Shown piece after piece: positions 17,427 through 26,330 of a stretch of DNA of 49,165 nucleotides. How positions within the stretch are numbered: position 1 is the stretch's first letter; the number at the start of each line of letters is the position of its first letter. Below the pieces are notes generated by a model, which had not been told where the DNA came from, ran no database searches, and saw only the letters and a list, made by a program, of their open reading frames with translations. This DNA is from Acinetobacter pseudolwoffii (GTDB taxonomy: Bacteria; Pseudomonadota; Gammaproteobacteria; Pseudomonadales; Moraxellaceae), in contig NZ_PHRG01000010.1 in the NCBI RefSeq assembly GCF_002803605.1, positions 1-49,165 of the forward strand, given 5' to 3'. Made by a program: the position numbers and the translations under genes.

Positions 17427-18128
17427 TTATAGTGAAAATTCCTTAAAAATCTGTTCGATCTGTTCTGCCGGATAGGCCCCCATGACTTTAAAACCATTCG
17501 AAAAAATAATTGCTGGTGTCCCATTCACACCCAAAGACTGGGCCAGTTTTTTATTGCGCTCAATCGGATTGGCACAACTTTTTTTCGATTTTGGCAGGCT
17601 ACCTTGAGTGATCAGATCTTCCCAAGCCTGAGCAGGATTAGACGCGCAATACACCTGTTTTGAAGGCGCAACCGATTGTGGCTTTAAAGGCAGAATAAAA
17701 GTATAAATCGTCACATCCTTGAGTTTTTTCAACTCTACTTCAAGCTGTTTACAATACGGGCAATTTGGGTCAGAAAAGATCGCAATCTGACGTTTACCCG
17801 TACCTCTTACACTTTTCACAGCATCTTGAAGCGGCAATTTTTTCCAGTCAACACTGTTCTGTTTTAGTATCAAATCACGGGTCAGATTATGCTGATCCTG
17901 AATCCGCAGCATCGACCCGGCAATCAGATGCTGGGCATCTTCATTCAGATAAACCACTTGACCCTGCATAAAACCACTGTAGATGCCCTTCATTTCCGTG
18001 GTCTGGATATTTTCGATTTTTAAATTGGGGCTATTCTTTGCCAGATTGGCTTTTACCATATCAATATTAGCGAATGCGAAGCTTGAAACAAATGTACTTA
18101 AAGCAATAATCAGTGTTTTTTTTAACAT
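17427..18128 (-). CDS. dsbC: Periplasmic disulfide isomerase, DsbC type
   Basis: DsbC reshuffles wrong disulfides in exported proteins. The 233-aa product has a signal peptide (residues 1-20, ending FAFA), an N-terminal cystatin-like dimerisation domain (to about 80) and a thioredoxin-fold domain. The active-site CPYC is at 123-126, with a cis-Pro region GVNGTPAIIF. Two further cysteines (VYCAS and KSCAN) match the second, structural disulfide of DsbC. Alone on its strand here; the partner dsbD is not in the window. Confidence 0.92.
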   Translation of the reverse strand: MLKKTLIIALSTFVSSFAFANIDMVKANLAKNSPNLKIENIQTTEMKGIYSGFMQGQVVYLNEDAQHLIAGSMLRIQDQHNLTRDLILKQNSVDWKKLPLQDAVKSVRGTGKRQIAIFSDPNCPYCKQLEVELKKLKDVTIYTFILPLKPQSVAPSKQVYCASNPAQAWEDLITQGSLPKSKKSCANPIERNKKLAQSLGVNGTPAIIFSNGFKVMGAYPAEQIEQIFKEFSL

Positions 18129-18237
18129 GAATGTTCTACATGAATCAGATAAAAATATGCTTCGATTCTAATGGGTCTGCTTTTAAATTACCCACGGATT
18201 TATGTTACTGTTTATTCCAAGTTTAATCAGTGCATTA

Positions 18238-18253
18238 TGTTTCACGTGGAACA
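18238..18253. promoter_or_regulatory. parS-like ParB binding site (intergenic)
   Basis: TGTTTCACGTGGAACA is a near-perfect 16-bp palindrome combining the two common parS half-sites. It lies 6 kb left of oriC between dsbC and an MFS gene. ParB-parS systems load the segregation machinery near the origin. Confidence 0.85.
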
Positions 18254-18408
18254 GAAGCGATAAAAGAAGCTTAAATGACGGACAAAAATAAATTCTTGTA
18301 TGAGATTAAATTCTGGTTAAGATTTTATATCTTATAAAATAATATATTATTTTATTGAAATATATATAAACACATCTATTTGATTTAAAATCTTTTACTG
18401 ATTCGCCC
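18254..18408. other. AT-rich intergenic stretch
   Basis: The 155 bp between parS and the MFS promoter, part of a 377-bp gene-free gap from 18129, is very AT-rich with runs of TATATAAAAT-like sequence. No gene or clear hairpin is seen. Confidence 0.4.
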
Positions 18409-18438
18409 TTGACCATGTTTCTTGGCCCGCTCTACACT
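18409..18438 (+). promoter_or_regulatory. Sigma-70-type promoter of the MFS gene
   Basis: -35 TTGACC (18409-18414) and -10 TACACT (18433-18438) with an 18-bp spacer lie about 70 bp before the transporter start. Confidence 0.55.
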
Positions 18439-18505
18439 GCATATACTTTTCTTTTTCTTCGCTATGCCCTGACATGGATTGGCCAAGGATCAACACTATA
18501 ACGGC

Positions 18506-19690
18506 ATGTTCATGACAACAATAACCACTTGGCGACCCTTCTGGATGGTCAGCCTGGCTTTAATCATGGGAACGATTGGTACTGCTTTGGCGAGTCCACT
18601 CTATCCGATTTATCAACAACTCTGGAATTTATCCCCAAGCCAGATTACCTATATTTTTGTCGCCTATATGTTTGGCTGTCTGGGCACCTTATTGTTCCTG
18701 GGGCGCACCAGCAATAGCATTGGCTTTTTAAAAACTCTACAAATTGGCCTCGTGTTTATTAGTCTGGGTTTGATTATTTCGGTCTTTGCCAATAATGCCC
18801 TGATTTTATCTCTGGGCCGTTTCATTATCGGGATTGCCTCTGGTTTGATGACGACTTCTGCCATGCTTGGCATGATGCAGACCATTCCGGAGAGTCATAA
18901 GCAGCTTGCGCCGCAATGGGTCTCTATTTTGACTGCGATTGGCTTTGGTCTGGGTCCGTTTATCGGAGGTGTCATTGCGCAGTTTTCTCAAGCCCCACTG
19001 GTGACTCCCTATATTCCGATTATTGTTGGAGCAGTGCTTTGTTTTATCGGCTTATTCTGGTTAAAAGTGCCTGCTTTTGAGCGTCAGCCCTTTAGTATCG
19101 CCCCCAAATTACAGCGTCCTGAGGCTCAATATCATGCTGTATTTATGATCATTGGGTTCACTGCATTTAATGCCTTTGCTGCCTTTAGTTTATTTGCCTC
19201 ACTTTCGCCTTCTTTTGTGCAAGATATTTTACCGTGGCATGGTCCTTTAGTAAGTGGTACCGCCATTACCTGTATTCTGCTGGTATCTGCAGTGGTGCAA
19301 TACCTGGCCAAAGCGGTGGCTGCAAAAAAATGTCTGAATATCGGCTTGGTCATGATGCTGATTAGCCTGCTCAGCCTTGCATTGTGTATATTGCTTAAGG
19401 CAAGTTTCTTATTCTTCGTGAGCGATCTCTTATTTGGTATTGGGCATGGTTTTGCCCTGATGGGGGCTTTTGGCATAATTCATGCTATAACCACTTTGCA
19501 AAACCGGGCCGCGGTGATGTCGACCTACTTGTTTATTGGCTATTTGGGCACCATTGTGCCGATTCTTGCTGTGGGTTACTTGGCCGACCATTTTGGATTA
19601 AATTTCGCTGTGATCAGCTTCTGTGTGGCGATGAGTGCTTTATGTGTCGTGCTCTGGTTATGCCACCAGAAGCTCAGTGTAAAAGCTTAA
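18506..19690 (+). CDS. MFS transporter
   Basis: An inner-membrane major facilitator protein of about 394 aa with some twelve hydrophobic segments. Family features include the early ASPLYPIYQQ segment and a central hydrophilic loop around residue 190-205 (FERQPFSIAPKLQRPEAQ). Substrate cannot be told from sequence. The frame begins with a TTG at 18479; ATGs at 18506 and 18512 are more likely starts. None has a strong ribosome binding site. Confidence 0.8.
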   Translation: MFMTTITTWRPFWMVSLALIMGTIGTALASPLYPIYQQLWNLSPSQITYIFVAYMFGCLGTLLFLGRTSNSIGFLKTLQIGLVFISLGLIISVFANNALILSLGRFIIGIASGLMTTSAMLGMMQTIPESHKQLAPQWVSILTAIGFGLGPFIGGVIAQFSQAPLVTPYIPIIVGAVLCFIGLFWLKVPAFERQPFSIAPKLQRPEAQYHAVFMIIGFTAFNAFAAFSLFASLSPSFVQDILPWHGPLVSGTAITCILLVSAVVQYLAKAVAAKKCLNIGLVMMLISLLSLALCILLKASFLFFVSDLLFGIGHGFALMGAFGIIHAITTLQNRAAVMSTYLFIGYLGTIVPILAVGYLADHFGLNFAVISFCVAMSALCVVLWLCHQKLSVKA

Positions 19691-19720
19691 AATAGCCCTC
19701 TGATGAGGTAATGCTGATCA

Positions 19721-19755
19721 GTTAAGGAGTTTAGAAATAGACTCTTTAACTTTTT
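19721..19755 (+). terminator. Terminator of the MFS gene
   Basis: The 10-bp stem GTTAAGGAGT / ACTCTTTAAC (one G-T pair) is followed by five Ts. Confidence 0.75.
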
Positions 19756-20078
19756 AGTCGTTCATGACGGAGTCTTCACCTTATAAATCAAATACTTGAA
19801 AATAATTTGTTACTTTGGTTTCGCCCAAATGAGAAGCGAAGCTTCGCAAGGAAGGCATCTTGCGGAGCAACACTCCTCACCGCAAAACTCGTCAGCCACC
19901 ATCGATTAGTAAATTTGTCGCAGAAACAATCATTTTTAAATCTAGTCCTGCCTCAAACAGTTGCGGATGACTTTTCTACTTGTCAAATATGATCATGAAT
20001 TTAAAAAAGAAAATACTAGTCAATTTCTTAACTGACTGGCATTCCTCTGATGAGGGCTATTTATGCATAATTTTTTGC
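19756..20078. other. Intergenic, no gene recognised
   Basis: A 61-codon frame (19807-19992) runs through this stretch but has no ribosome binding site, family or typical codon use. A perfect 12-bp palindrome GCGAAGCTTCGC (19836-19847) is the only structure noted. Confidence 0.35.
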
Positions 20079-21437
20079 TTACTTTCCAATACAAAACGAA
20101 CCGAAAATTTTTCCAAGCAGATCATCGGCACTAAAGTCACCGGTAATTTCCCCCAGTGCATTCTGGGCTAGACGTAAGGACTCCGCCACCAGTTCACCGG
20201 CGTTGTACACCACCAATTGTTCACGTGCTTCAGCCAAATACAGTTGAGTGCGCTTCATTGCGTCTAAATGACGGGTACGTGCAATAAAGGTATCTTCTTC
20301 AGGCTGGAAGCCTGCATGCGCTGTAATCGCCTCTATGAGCGCTTGCACACCAGTTTCCTGCTTGGCAGAGACTGCGATATGCCGAAAACCATTCAAATCA
20401 GCAATTGCAGCTTCAGCACCAGTCAGATCACACTTATTCCCAATCAGCATCAAGCGTTTTGCTTCAATATGTTCAGCAAAATATTCTTGGGCCAGTTGCA
20501 GCGGATCTTCACCTTGACTTAGGTCATAGACCAGCAGTAACAAATCGGCCTGTTCGATTTCCTTGATTGCGCGGCGAATCCCTTCTTTTTCGACAATATC
20601 CCCGGTCTCACGCAAGCCTGCGGTATCCGTCAGGGTAATTGGCAAGCCATTTAAGGTGATTTTTTCATGCAGCACATCACGCGTAGTACCCGCAATATCC
20701 GTCACAATCGCACGTTCAATCCCGGCCAGCGCATTCAGTAATGAAGATTTACCGGCATTCGGTTTACCGGCAATCACCACTTGCAAACCTTCACGCAATA
20801 ACTGACCTTGACGTGCTGATTGCTGAACTTGCGTGACCGCAGTCGCCACACCATCCAGCAGATTCAGAATCTTGCCATCGGCCAGAAAGTCAATTTCCTC
20901 TTCAGGAAAATCAATTGCGGCTTCCACGTGCAAACGTAAATGCACCAGCTGCTCAAGCACCGTATTGACTTTGTTTGAAAATGCACCTTGCAGGGAACGA
21001 ACCGCAGAACGCGCAGCTGCTTGTGAAGTGGCATCAATCAGGTCAGCAATGGCTTCAGCCTGTACCAAGTCCATCTTGCCATTTTCAAAAGCACGCATGG
21101 AAAACTCACCGGCTTTGGCAGCAATCGCACCCAGTTCCAGCAAACGTGCAAGCAAGGCATTTTGAATCACCGGACCGCCATGACCTTGTAACTCCACCAC
21201 ATCCTCGCCGGTAAAGGAATGCGGATTCGGGAAGCAAATGGCTAAGCCTTCATCCATAATTTCACCAGCAGTATCGTAAAACTTACGAAAGGCAGCATAG
21301 CGTGCACCGGCAAGGGGTTGTTTTGTGAGTGCTTCGGCAATTTCATAGGATTTTGGACCCGATAGGCGAATCACCCCAACGCCGCCACGTCCTGGTGGCG
21401 TTGCAATCGCAGCAATAGTCGTGGTTCGGTTGAGCAT
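20079..21437 (-). CDS. mnmE: tRNA modification GTPase MnmE
   Basis: MnmE, with MnmG, installs cmnm5 on U34 of certain tRNAs. The 452-aa protein has an N-terminal tetrahydrofolate-binding domain (TPPGRGGVGVIRLSG), a helical domain, and an inserted Ras-like G domain with G1 GKPNAGKS (224-231), DTAG (271-274) and NKCD (335-338). The C-terminal FCIGK carries the catalytic-type Cys. A GTG three codons upstream is in frame, but AGGTG before the ATG at 21437 decides the start. It follows yidC, though a terminator lies between them. Confidence 0.96.
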   Translation of the reverse strand: MLNRTTTIAAIATPPGRGGVGVIRLSGPKSYEIAEALTKQPLAGARYAAFRKFYDTAGEIMDEGLAICFPNPHSFTGEDVVELQGHGGPVIQNALLARLLELGAIAAKAGEFSMRAFENGKMDLVQAEAIADLIDATSQAAARSAVRSLQGAFSNKVNTVLEQLVHLRLHVEAAIDFPEEEIDFLADGKILNLLDGVATAVTQVQQSARQGQLLREGLQVVIAGKPNAGKSSLLNALAGIERAIVTDIAGTTRDVLHEKITLNGLPITLTDTAGLRETGDIVEKEGIRRAIKEIEQADLLLLVYDLSQGEDPLQLAQEYFAEHIEAKRLMLIGNKCDLTGAEAAIADLNGFRHIAVSAKQETGVQALIEAITAHAGFQPEEDTFIARTRHLDAMKRTQLYLAEAREQLVVYNAGELVAESLRLAQNALGEITGDFSADDLLGKIFGSFCIGK

Positions 21438-21470
21438 AAAATTCACCTAAAAAATCCAAAAGTTCAGCCA

Positions 21471-21508
21471 AAAAAAATCCGCCTAAGAGTATCATCTTAA
21501 GCGGATTT
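21471..21508 (-). terminator. yidC terminator
   Basis: On the minus strand AAATCCGC / GCGGATTT with an inner TAAGA/TCTTA extension (one mismatch) is followed by a run of Ts. It partly separates mnmE from the yidC group. Confidence 0.75.
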
Positions 21509-21528
21509 ATTCAGCCCGTCATTACAAC

Positions 21529-23292
21529 TTAGTTGACTGGCGTTGCTTCATCACGTTTGGCACGTTCTTTAGCAACAGACTTGTTGATCAAACCTTGTTG
21601 CAGGATGGTGATCAAGTTGTTCACAATCCAGTATAGAACCAAGCCCGCAGGGAAGAACAGCAAGAATACGGTAAAAATCACCGGCATAATCTTGAAGACT
21701 TTGGCTTGCATTGGATCAGTGGGTTGTGGATTTAAGGACTGTTGAATATACATCGTCAGACCCATTAACAATGGCAGGATAAACCATGGATCCATTGAGG
21801 ATAAATCCTGAATCCAGAGCATCCATGGCGCATGACGCAGTTCAACCGATTCCATCAAGACCCAGTACAAAGCCAGGAAGATTGGCATTTGTAATAACAG
21901 CGGTAAACAGCCCGCAAGCGGATTGACCTGTTCACGTTTGTACAGTGCCATCATTTCCTGAGAGAAGCGCATACGGTCTTCACCAAACTCTTCTTTCATA
22001 CGCTGCATTTCTGGAGCAATCACACGCATTTTCGCCATTGAGCGGTAGCTCTTCGACGACAATGGCCACAGAATCAGTTTCACCAGAATGGTCAATAGAA
22101 TAATTGCCCAGCCCCAGTTACCCACTAAACCATGGAAGAATTCCAGACCCACGAACAAGAGCTTCGCAATTGGCCATAACCAGCCATAATCGACTGTTTG
22201 GTTTAAACCTGTGGCCAAATCCTTCAATTCTGACTGGATTTTTGGACCTGAATAGAAGGTCGCATCAATCTCGGCCACAGTACCTGCAGGCACATTAAAG
22301 GTTGGAGAAGTAAAACCAATAATGTTCATGTTATCGGTTGATTTACGTGATTCAAGCTTGGCGCTATACGCTTCACCATTACCCTGAGTCAACTTCAGAC
22401 TACCAGGTACCCAAGCACTGACAAAGTAGTGCTGTACCATGGCAACCCAGCCACCTGTCGCTTCAGTACTGACTTTTTCTTCAACAAAGTTGTCAAATTT
22501 AAGCTTGTTGTACTGCTCGTCTGGCGTACCCCAGGCACCGCCCAGGAAAGTCCCTAACGTGAAAATACCCTGGTCTGATTTACCCGGATCTTCTGAATTA
22601 TCACGTTTGATCTGGCCAAACATCTGACCTTGCCAGGTCTGAGCACTGCGGTTCACCACTTTGTGGTTCACAACAACCGGATATTCACCTTCAGTGAAAT
22701 TGAAGGTTTTGATAATCTCGACACCATCCGCGGTTTTAAATACCAACGGTACAGACAAGACTTTAAGGTTTTCACCCTCTTTAGATTTGGTTGCTTTCGC
22801 GTCTGCCAAGGTATAAGCGGTTTTTTCCAGCTCATACGTCGGACGGCCGTTACGGCTGCTGTCCGGTCCATTCAGACCGATCAGACCAGACTGAGCGACA
22901 TAAGTACGTTTCGCATCGCTTTCCAGCATCACGAACGGTTCATCGCTGTCCTTGTTTTTGTCATGATTGAGTAATTCAACACGAACAATATCACCACCTT
23001 TCGGATTGATCCAAAGATGATAAAGGTCAGTTTGTACTGAAATAAGCTGCTGACTTACAGGTGCTGTGGCATCCGTGGCTTGCTGCGCTGGCATATTCGC
23101 TTGTGGCAGATCAGAGGCAACTGTAGCCGTCTGAGCATTTGGCAAATCTGCAGATACGTCATGCGAAACAACAGCAGTTTCTGGCTGCGGTTTGGTTTCA
23201 GCATTTCCATAATCTTTTTGCCACGCCAAAATGAGCAAATATGCGACAACAAACATGGCTCCGAGAATTGCAATCCTGGCCCATTGTTGCAT
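21529..23292 (-). CDS. yidC: Membrane protein insertase YidC
   Basis: YidC inserts and folds inner-membrane proteins, alone or with Sec. The 587-aa protein has an N-terminal membrane anchor (ARIAILGAMFVVAYLLILAW), a large periplasmic beta domain (about 60-360), and the conserved insertase core. In the core are the amphipathic EFFHGLVGNWGWAI helix, the cytoplasmic hairpin MRVIAPEMQRMKEEFGEDR and the LAGCLPLLLQMPIFLALYWV helix. A short basic C-tail ends the protein. GGGGT lies 8 bp before the ATG. It sits 5 bp after yidD. Confidence 0.97.
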   Translation of the reverse strand: MQQWARIAILGAMFVVAYLLILAWQKDYGNAETKPQPETAVVSHDVSADLPNAQTATVASDLPQANMPAQQATDATAPVSQQLISVQTDLYHLWINPKGGDIVRVELLNHDKNKDSDEPFVMLESDAKRTYVAQSGLIGLNGPDSSRNGRPTYELEKTAYTLADAKATKSKEGENLKVLSVPLVFKTADGVEIIKTFNFTEGEYPVVVNHKVVNRSAQTWQGQMFGQIKRDNSEDPGKSDQGIFTLGTFLGGAWGTPDEQYNKLKFDNFVEEKVSTEATGGWVAMVQHYFVSAWVPGSLKLTQGNGEAYSAKLESRKSTDNMNIIGFTSPTFNVPAGTVAEIDATFYSGPKIQSELKDLATGLNQTVDYGWLWPIAKLLFVGLEFFHGLVGNWGWAIILLTILVKLILWPLSSKSYRSMAKMRVIAPEMQRMKEEFGEDRMRFSQEMMALYKREQVNPLAGCLPLLLQMPIFLALYWVLMESVELRHAPWMLWIQDLSSMDPWFILPLLMGLTMYIQQSLNPQPTDPMQAKVFKIMPVIFTVFLLFFPAGLVLYWIVNNLITILQQGLINKSVAKERAKRDEATPVN

Positions 23293-23297
23293 ATGTA

Positions 23298-23618
23298 TTA
23301 CCCCAAGTGGTGAGAGTGATTTTGGTTCAATAAACGATCACGAAAGGGTACAGCAACGTGAAGCGTTTGAGAATCTATTTGCTGAAATGAAATAAAACGA
23401 ATCGCTTTAGAGGGAACAGGATCATATCCCGAGCCCCCCCACGGATGACAACGGCAAATACGCTTAGTAGCCAGCCACACTCCACGTCCAGCCCCATGTA
23501 TCTGGACTGCTTCCAAGGAATATTGAGAACAAGTTGGAATATAACGACAGCGCGGCCCCAATAAAGGACTGATCGCAATCTGATAGAAACGTATCAACCA
23601 ATGTAGTAAACGTACCAT
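23298..23618 (-). CDS. yidD: Membrane protein insertion efficiency factor
   Basis: YidD is a small membrane-associated helper of YidC. The 106-aa protein carries the full family signature: [36 protein letters not shown], and the [15 protein letters not shown] block with conserved cysteines. The C-terminal 25 residues are variable. It is packed between rnpA (9 bp upstream) and yidC (5 bp downstream), the standard order. Confidence 0.95.
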   Translation of the reverse strand: MVRLLHWLIRFYQIAISPLLGPRCRYIPTCSQYSLEAVQIHGAGRGVWLATKRICRCHPWGGSGYDPVPSKAIRFISFQQIDSQTLHVAVPFRDRLLNQNHSHHLG

Positions 23619-23627
23619 TGGCCTACT

Positions 23628-24020
23628 CTACTTTTGTGGGGAGGGGGCTATTTTTGTATGCTTTTTGGCAAGACGGTTCAGTTTTTGCCAAGCAAATTGT
23701 AATTGCTGATGCAATTCTGCATTAGGCACTGCTTCCACACCAATTTTTGGCATGATTACAATGTCTAAGTCATCTAATTGCTGTTGATGCAGGCGAAAAC
23801 TTTCGCGAGCAAGTCGTTTTACTCTATTTCGTTCGTGTGCTCGGCGCACTTTCTTCTTAGCAACAACTAAACCCAAACGGCTATTTGGCAGTTCGGAATG
23901 TTTTGCAAGAAATAAGAAATGGGGCTGATGCACTTTAAAAAGCGCACCATCAAACACACCTTTATAATCGGCGGCACAGCGTAATCGCAACTCTGTACCA
24001 AAACTATAAAGTTTTGTCAT
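23628..24020 (-). CDS. rnpA: Ribonuclease P protein component
   Basis: RnpA is the protein subunit of RNase P, which matures tRNA 5' ends. The 130-aa basic protein has the signature [20 protein letters not shown] and the upstream hydrophobic substrate-binding strand (HFLFLAKH). The frame opens with a TTG at 24029, but the ATG at 24020 (MTKLYSFG) gives the usual N-terminus. It lies 29 bp after rpmH in the conserved operon. Confidence 0.95.
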   Translation of the reverse strand: MTKLYSFGTELRLRCAADYKGVFDGALFKVHQPHFLFLAKHSELPNSRLGLVVAKKKVRRAHERNRVKRLARESFRLHQQQLDDLDIVIMPKIGVEAVPNAELHQQLQFAWQKLNRLAKKHTKIAPSPQK

Positions 24021-24049
24021 AACACCCAAAATCGTCTTAGCGTAACTGA

Positions 24050-24184
24050 TTAAACAGTTAAGCTATGACGACCTTTTGCACGACGGCGAGCTAATACTTG
24101 ACGACCAGCTTTAGTAGCCATACGAGCACGGAAACCATGAACACGCTTACGCTTTAATTCAGATGGTTGGAATGTACGTTTCAT
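24050..24184 (-). CDS. rpmH: 50S ribosomal protein L34
   Basis: L34 is a 44-aa, extremely basic large-subunit protein. The sequence [20 protein letters not shown] and the end of the protein are textbook L34. The frame extends 23 codons upstream, but the ATG at 24184 is the true start. It is first in the rpmH-rnpA-yidD-yidC unit and borders oriC. Confidence 0.98.
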
Positions 24185-24224
24185 ATTGAAACTCCAAAAA
24201 ATGATCTTTCTATGAAGGTCCGCG

Positions 24225-24253
24225 ATTTTAGTGCTCATTGCTTGAGCTGTCAA
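24225..24253 (-). promoter_or_regulatory. rpmH promoter
   Basis: On the minus strand a consensus -35 TTGACA (24248-24253) and -10 TAAAAT (24225-24230) are separated by exactly 17 bp, 40 bp before rpmH. Confidence 0.85.
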
Positions 24254-24845
24254 TGCAAAAGCACTTTTCTTTTGAAATAAGCTTAAAAAAGATTTTTATA
24301 CGAGTTTTCAAAAAAACTGTTGCTAAAATGACTAAATTATACTTAACCACAGATTAAATTATTGTTATACATAGATATATAACTTATAAACAACTCTATC
24401 AACAAAGTTATCCACAATCCATCCAGGGTTTTAAAAGCAAGATTCTGTTTTTGAATTTAAATTCGTAGTCTCTCGATTTATCCACAGAAAACTCAAAGCT
24501 TATAAATAAATTCAAATTTATAAATTTAAGTTTATTATTATTAGGGAGCACTTTTTCTATGGATAAGCCACTTTTTATTTAACTAAACATACATTTATGT
24601 TGTGGATAAAACTGTTTCTAATAATTTTATACTTTGTGGATAACTTTGTGCTATATTTTATCCACAGCTTGCGGATAAACTTATCCACACCGGGTTTTAA
24701 ATTTAAATTTATGCACCAAGATGGCTTTTTGCACAGTTTCTGTGGAAATGATCATGACAGATGTGGATAACTTGGTTAGAATGGCGACCCGCTTTTGGTC
24801 GCGGTCATCTTTTTGAATGAACAATGGAATGAATAGGGGATTCAC
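24254..24845. other. oriC: Chromosomal replication origin oriC
   Basis: The region between divergent rpmH and dnaA is AT-rich. It holds seven exact DnaA boxes (24408+, 24478+, 24601-, 24635-, 24658+, 24681+, 24762-) and two one-mismatch boxes (24558-, 24670-). Two exact TTTRAATTYAAA palindromes (24450, 24696) and AT-rich tracts suited to unwinding lie among them. The position matches the origin of Pseudomonas-type gammaproteobacteria, and the flanking rrn operons point away from it. Confidence 0.93.
24754..24782 (+). promoter_or_regulatory. dnaA promoter with embedded DnaA box
   Basis: -35 ATGACA (24754-24759) and -10 TAGAAT (24777-24782) with a 17-bp spacer. The exact DnaA box 24762-24770 sits in the spacer, which suggests autorepression by DnaA. 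Confidence 0.65.
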
Positions 24846-26222
24846 ATGCTTTGGACGGACTGCTTAAATCGCCTGCGACAAGAGCTCTCTGGAAATGTCT
24901 TTACAATGTGGATTCGCCCATTGGTTGCAGAAGAGCTGGAAGATAGCTTGCGTTTGTATGCACCCAATCCTTACTGGACGCGTTACATTCAAGAGCATCA
25001 TCTGGAACTGATTACGATTCTGGCCGAACAGCTGTCTGAAGGACGGGTACGCAAGGTCGAAATTTTGGTCGATTCACGTCCTGGTGCGATTTTATCGGCC
25101 AGTGAACAGCCAGCGACCACCACCGCGGCGTTGACTTCAACCCCAATGCCGGTACAAAAACCGAAAAAAGAAAAAGAAGATACGGTTAAAAATAGCCGTA
25201 GACGTCAGCTCAATCCGTTATTTACTTTCTCGCTGTTTGTCGAAGGCCGTTCTAACCAGATGGCAGCAGAAACCTGTCGCAAGGTACTGACCCAACTCGG
25301 TGCTTCACAGCATAATCCCTTATTTTTATATGGGCCGACCGGTCTGGGTAAAACTCACTTGATGCAGGCCGTGGGCAATGCACTGTTGCAGGCCAAGCCG
25401 AATGCACGGGTGATGTACATGACCGCGGAAAGCTTTGTACAAGATTTTGTTAGTTCTTTGCAGCAAGGCAAAGTGGAAGAATTTAAGAAAAACTGCCGTT
25501 CTCTGGATTTGTTACTGGTCGATGACATCCATTTACTGGCCGGTAAAGAAGCCAGCCTGGTAGAATTTTTCTACACCTTTAACGCACTTTTAGATGAATC
25601 TAAGCAGATTATTCTGACCTCAGACCGCTATCCAAAAGAACTGACTGAACTGGATCCACGTTTAGTTTCACGGTTTTCCTGGGGCTTGTCGGTCGGGGTT
25701 GAACCACCGGATATTGAAACCCGGATTGAAATTTTATTAAGAAAAGCCGAAAGCAATCAGGTGGATTTACCGCGTAACTGTGCCCTGTTTATTGCGCAGC
25801 AGGTGGTGGCCAACGTGCGTGAACTGGAAGGTGCACTAAACAAAGTGGTGGCAATTTCACGTTTTAAAGGCACACCGATTGATCTGGATGTGGTGCGTGA
25901 ATCCTTAAAAGATGTGCTGGCGATTCGTGCCCGCACCATCAGTACTGAAAATATTCAGCGTGTGGTCAGTGAATATTTCCGTATTCCTTTAAAAGAGATT
26001 GTCGGACCGAAACGCACCCGAATTTATGCCCGTCCACGTCAGCTGGCGATGGGTCTGGCACGTGAACTGACCGGCGACAGTTTTCCAGAAATTGGCATGG
26101 CTTTTGGTGGTCGTGATCACAGTACCGTGATGCATGCCTGCGAGAAAGTGCAGAGCCTGCGTGAGGAAGATCCAATCTTTAACGAAGACTATAAAAACCT
26201 GCAACGTCTGTTGCAAAGTTGA
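24846..26222 (+). CDS. dnaA: Chromosomal replication initiator DnaA
   Basis: DnaA binds the boxes in oriC and opens the duplex for helicase loading. The 458-aa protein has domain I (to about 85), a short linker, and the AAA+ domain with Walker A GPTGLGKT (163-170) and Walker B LLLVDDIH (222-229). The C-terminal DNA-binding domain has the signature GGRDHSTVMHACEKV. The start follows TAGGGG. It heads the dnaA-dnaN-recF-gyrB series. Confidence 0.98.
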   Translation: MLWTDCLNRLRQELSGNVFTMWIRPLVAEELEDSLRLYAPNPYWTRYIQEHHLELITILAEQLSEGRVRKVEILVDSRPGAILSASEQPATTTAALTSTPMPVQKPKKEKEDTVKNSRRRQLNPLFTFSLFVEGRSNQMAAETCRKVLTQLGASQHNPLFLYGPTGLGKTHLMQAVGNALLQAKPNARVMYMTAESFVQDFVSSLQQGKVEEFKKNCRSLDLLLVDDIHLLAGKEASLVEFFYTFNALLDESKQIILTSDRYPKELTELDPRLVSRFSWGLSVGVEPPDIETRIEILLRKAESNQVDLPRNCALFIAQQVVANVRELEGALNKVVAISRFKGTPIDLDVVRESLKDVLAIRARTISTENIQRVVSEYFRIPLKEIVGPKRTRIYARPRQLAMGLARELTGDSFPEIGMAFGGRDHSTVMHACEKVQSLREEDPIFNEDYKNLQRLLQS

Positions 26223-26248
26223 CCTAAATCGCTCAAATTCTATTCTTG

Positions 26249-26273
26249 CTATGCGGCTGCTTTTGCCGCATAG
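26249..26273 (+). other. dnaA-dnaN intergenic hairpin
   Basis: A perfect 9-bp stem CTATGCGGC / GCCGCATAG with a 7-nt loop lies 27 bp after dnaA. There is no T tract, so it is more likely an mRNA-stabilising or processing element than a terminator. Confidence 0.55.
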
Positions 26274-26330
26274 TAAACCGTTAAAAATTCACTTTTTCTA
26301 TATTAATCTTCAGCTTTAGAGGAATGCACC

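Noticed and set aside
19807..19992. 61-codon frame between the MFS gene and mnmE
   Set aside because: No ribosome binding site, no family, and composition unlike neighbouring genes.
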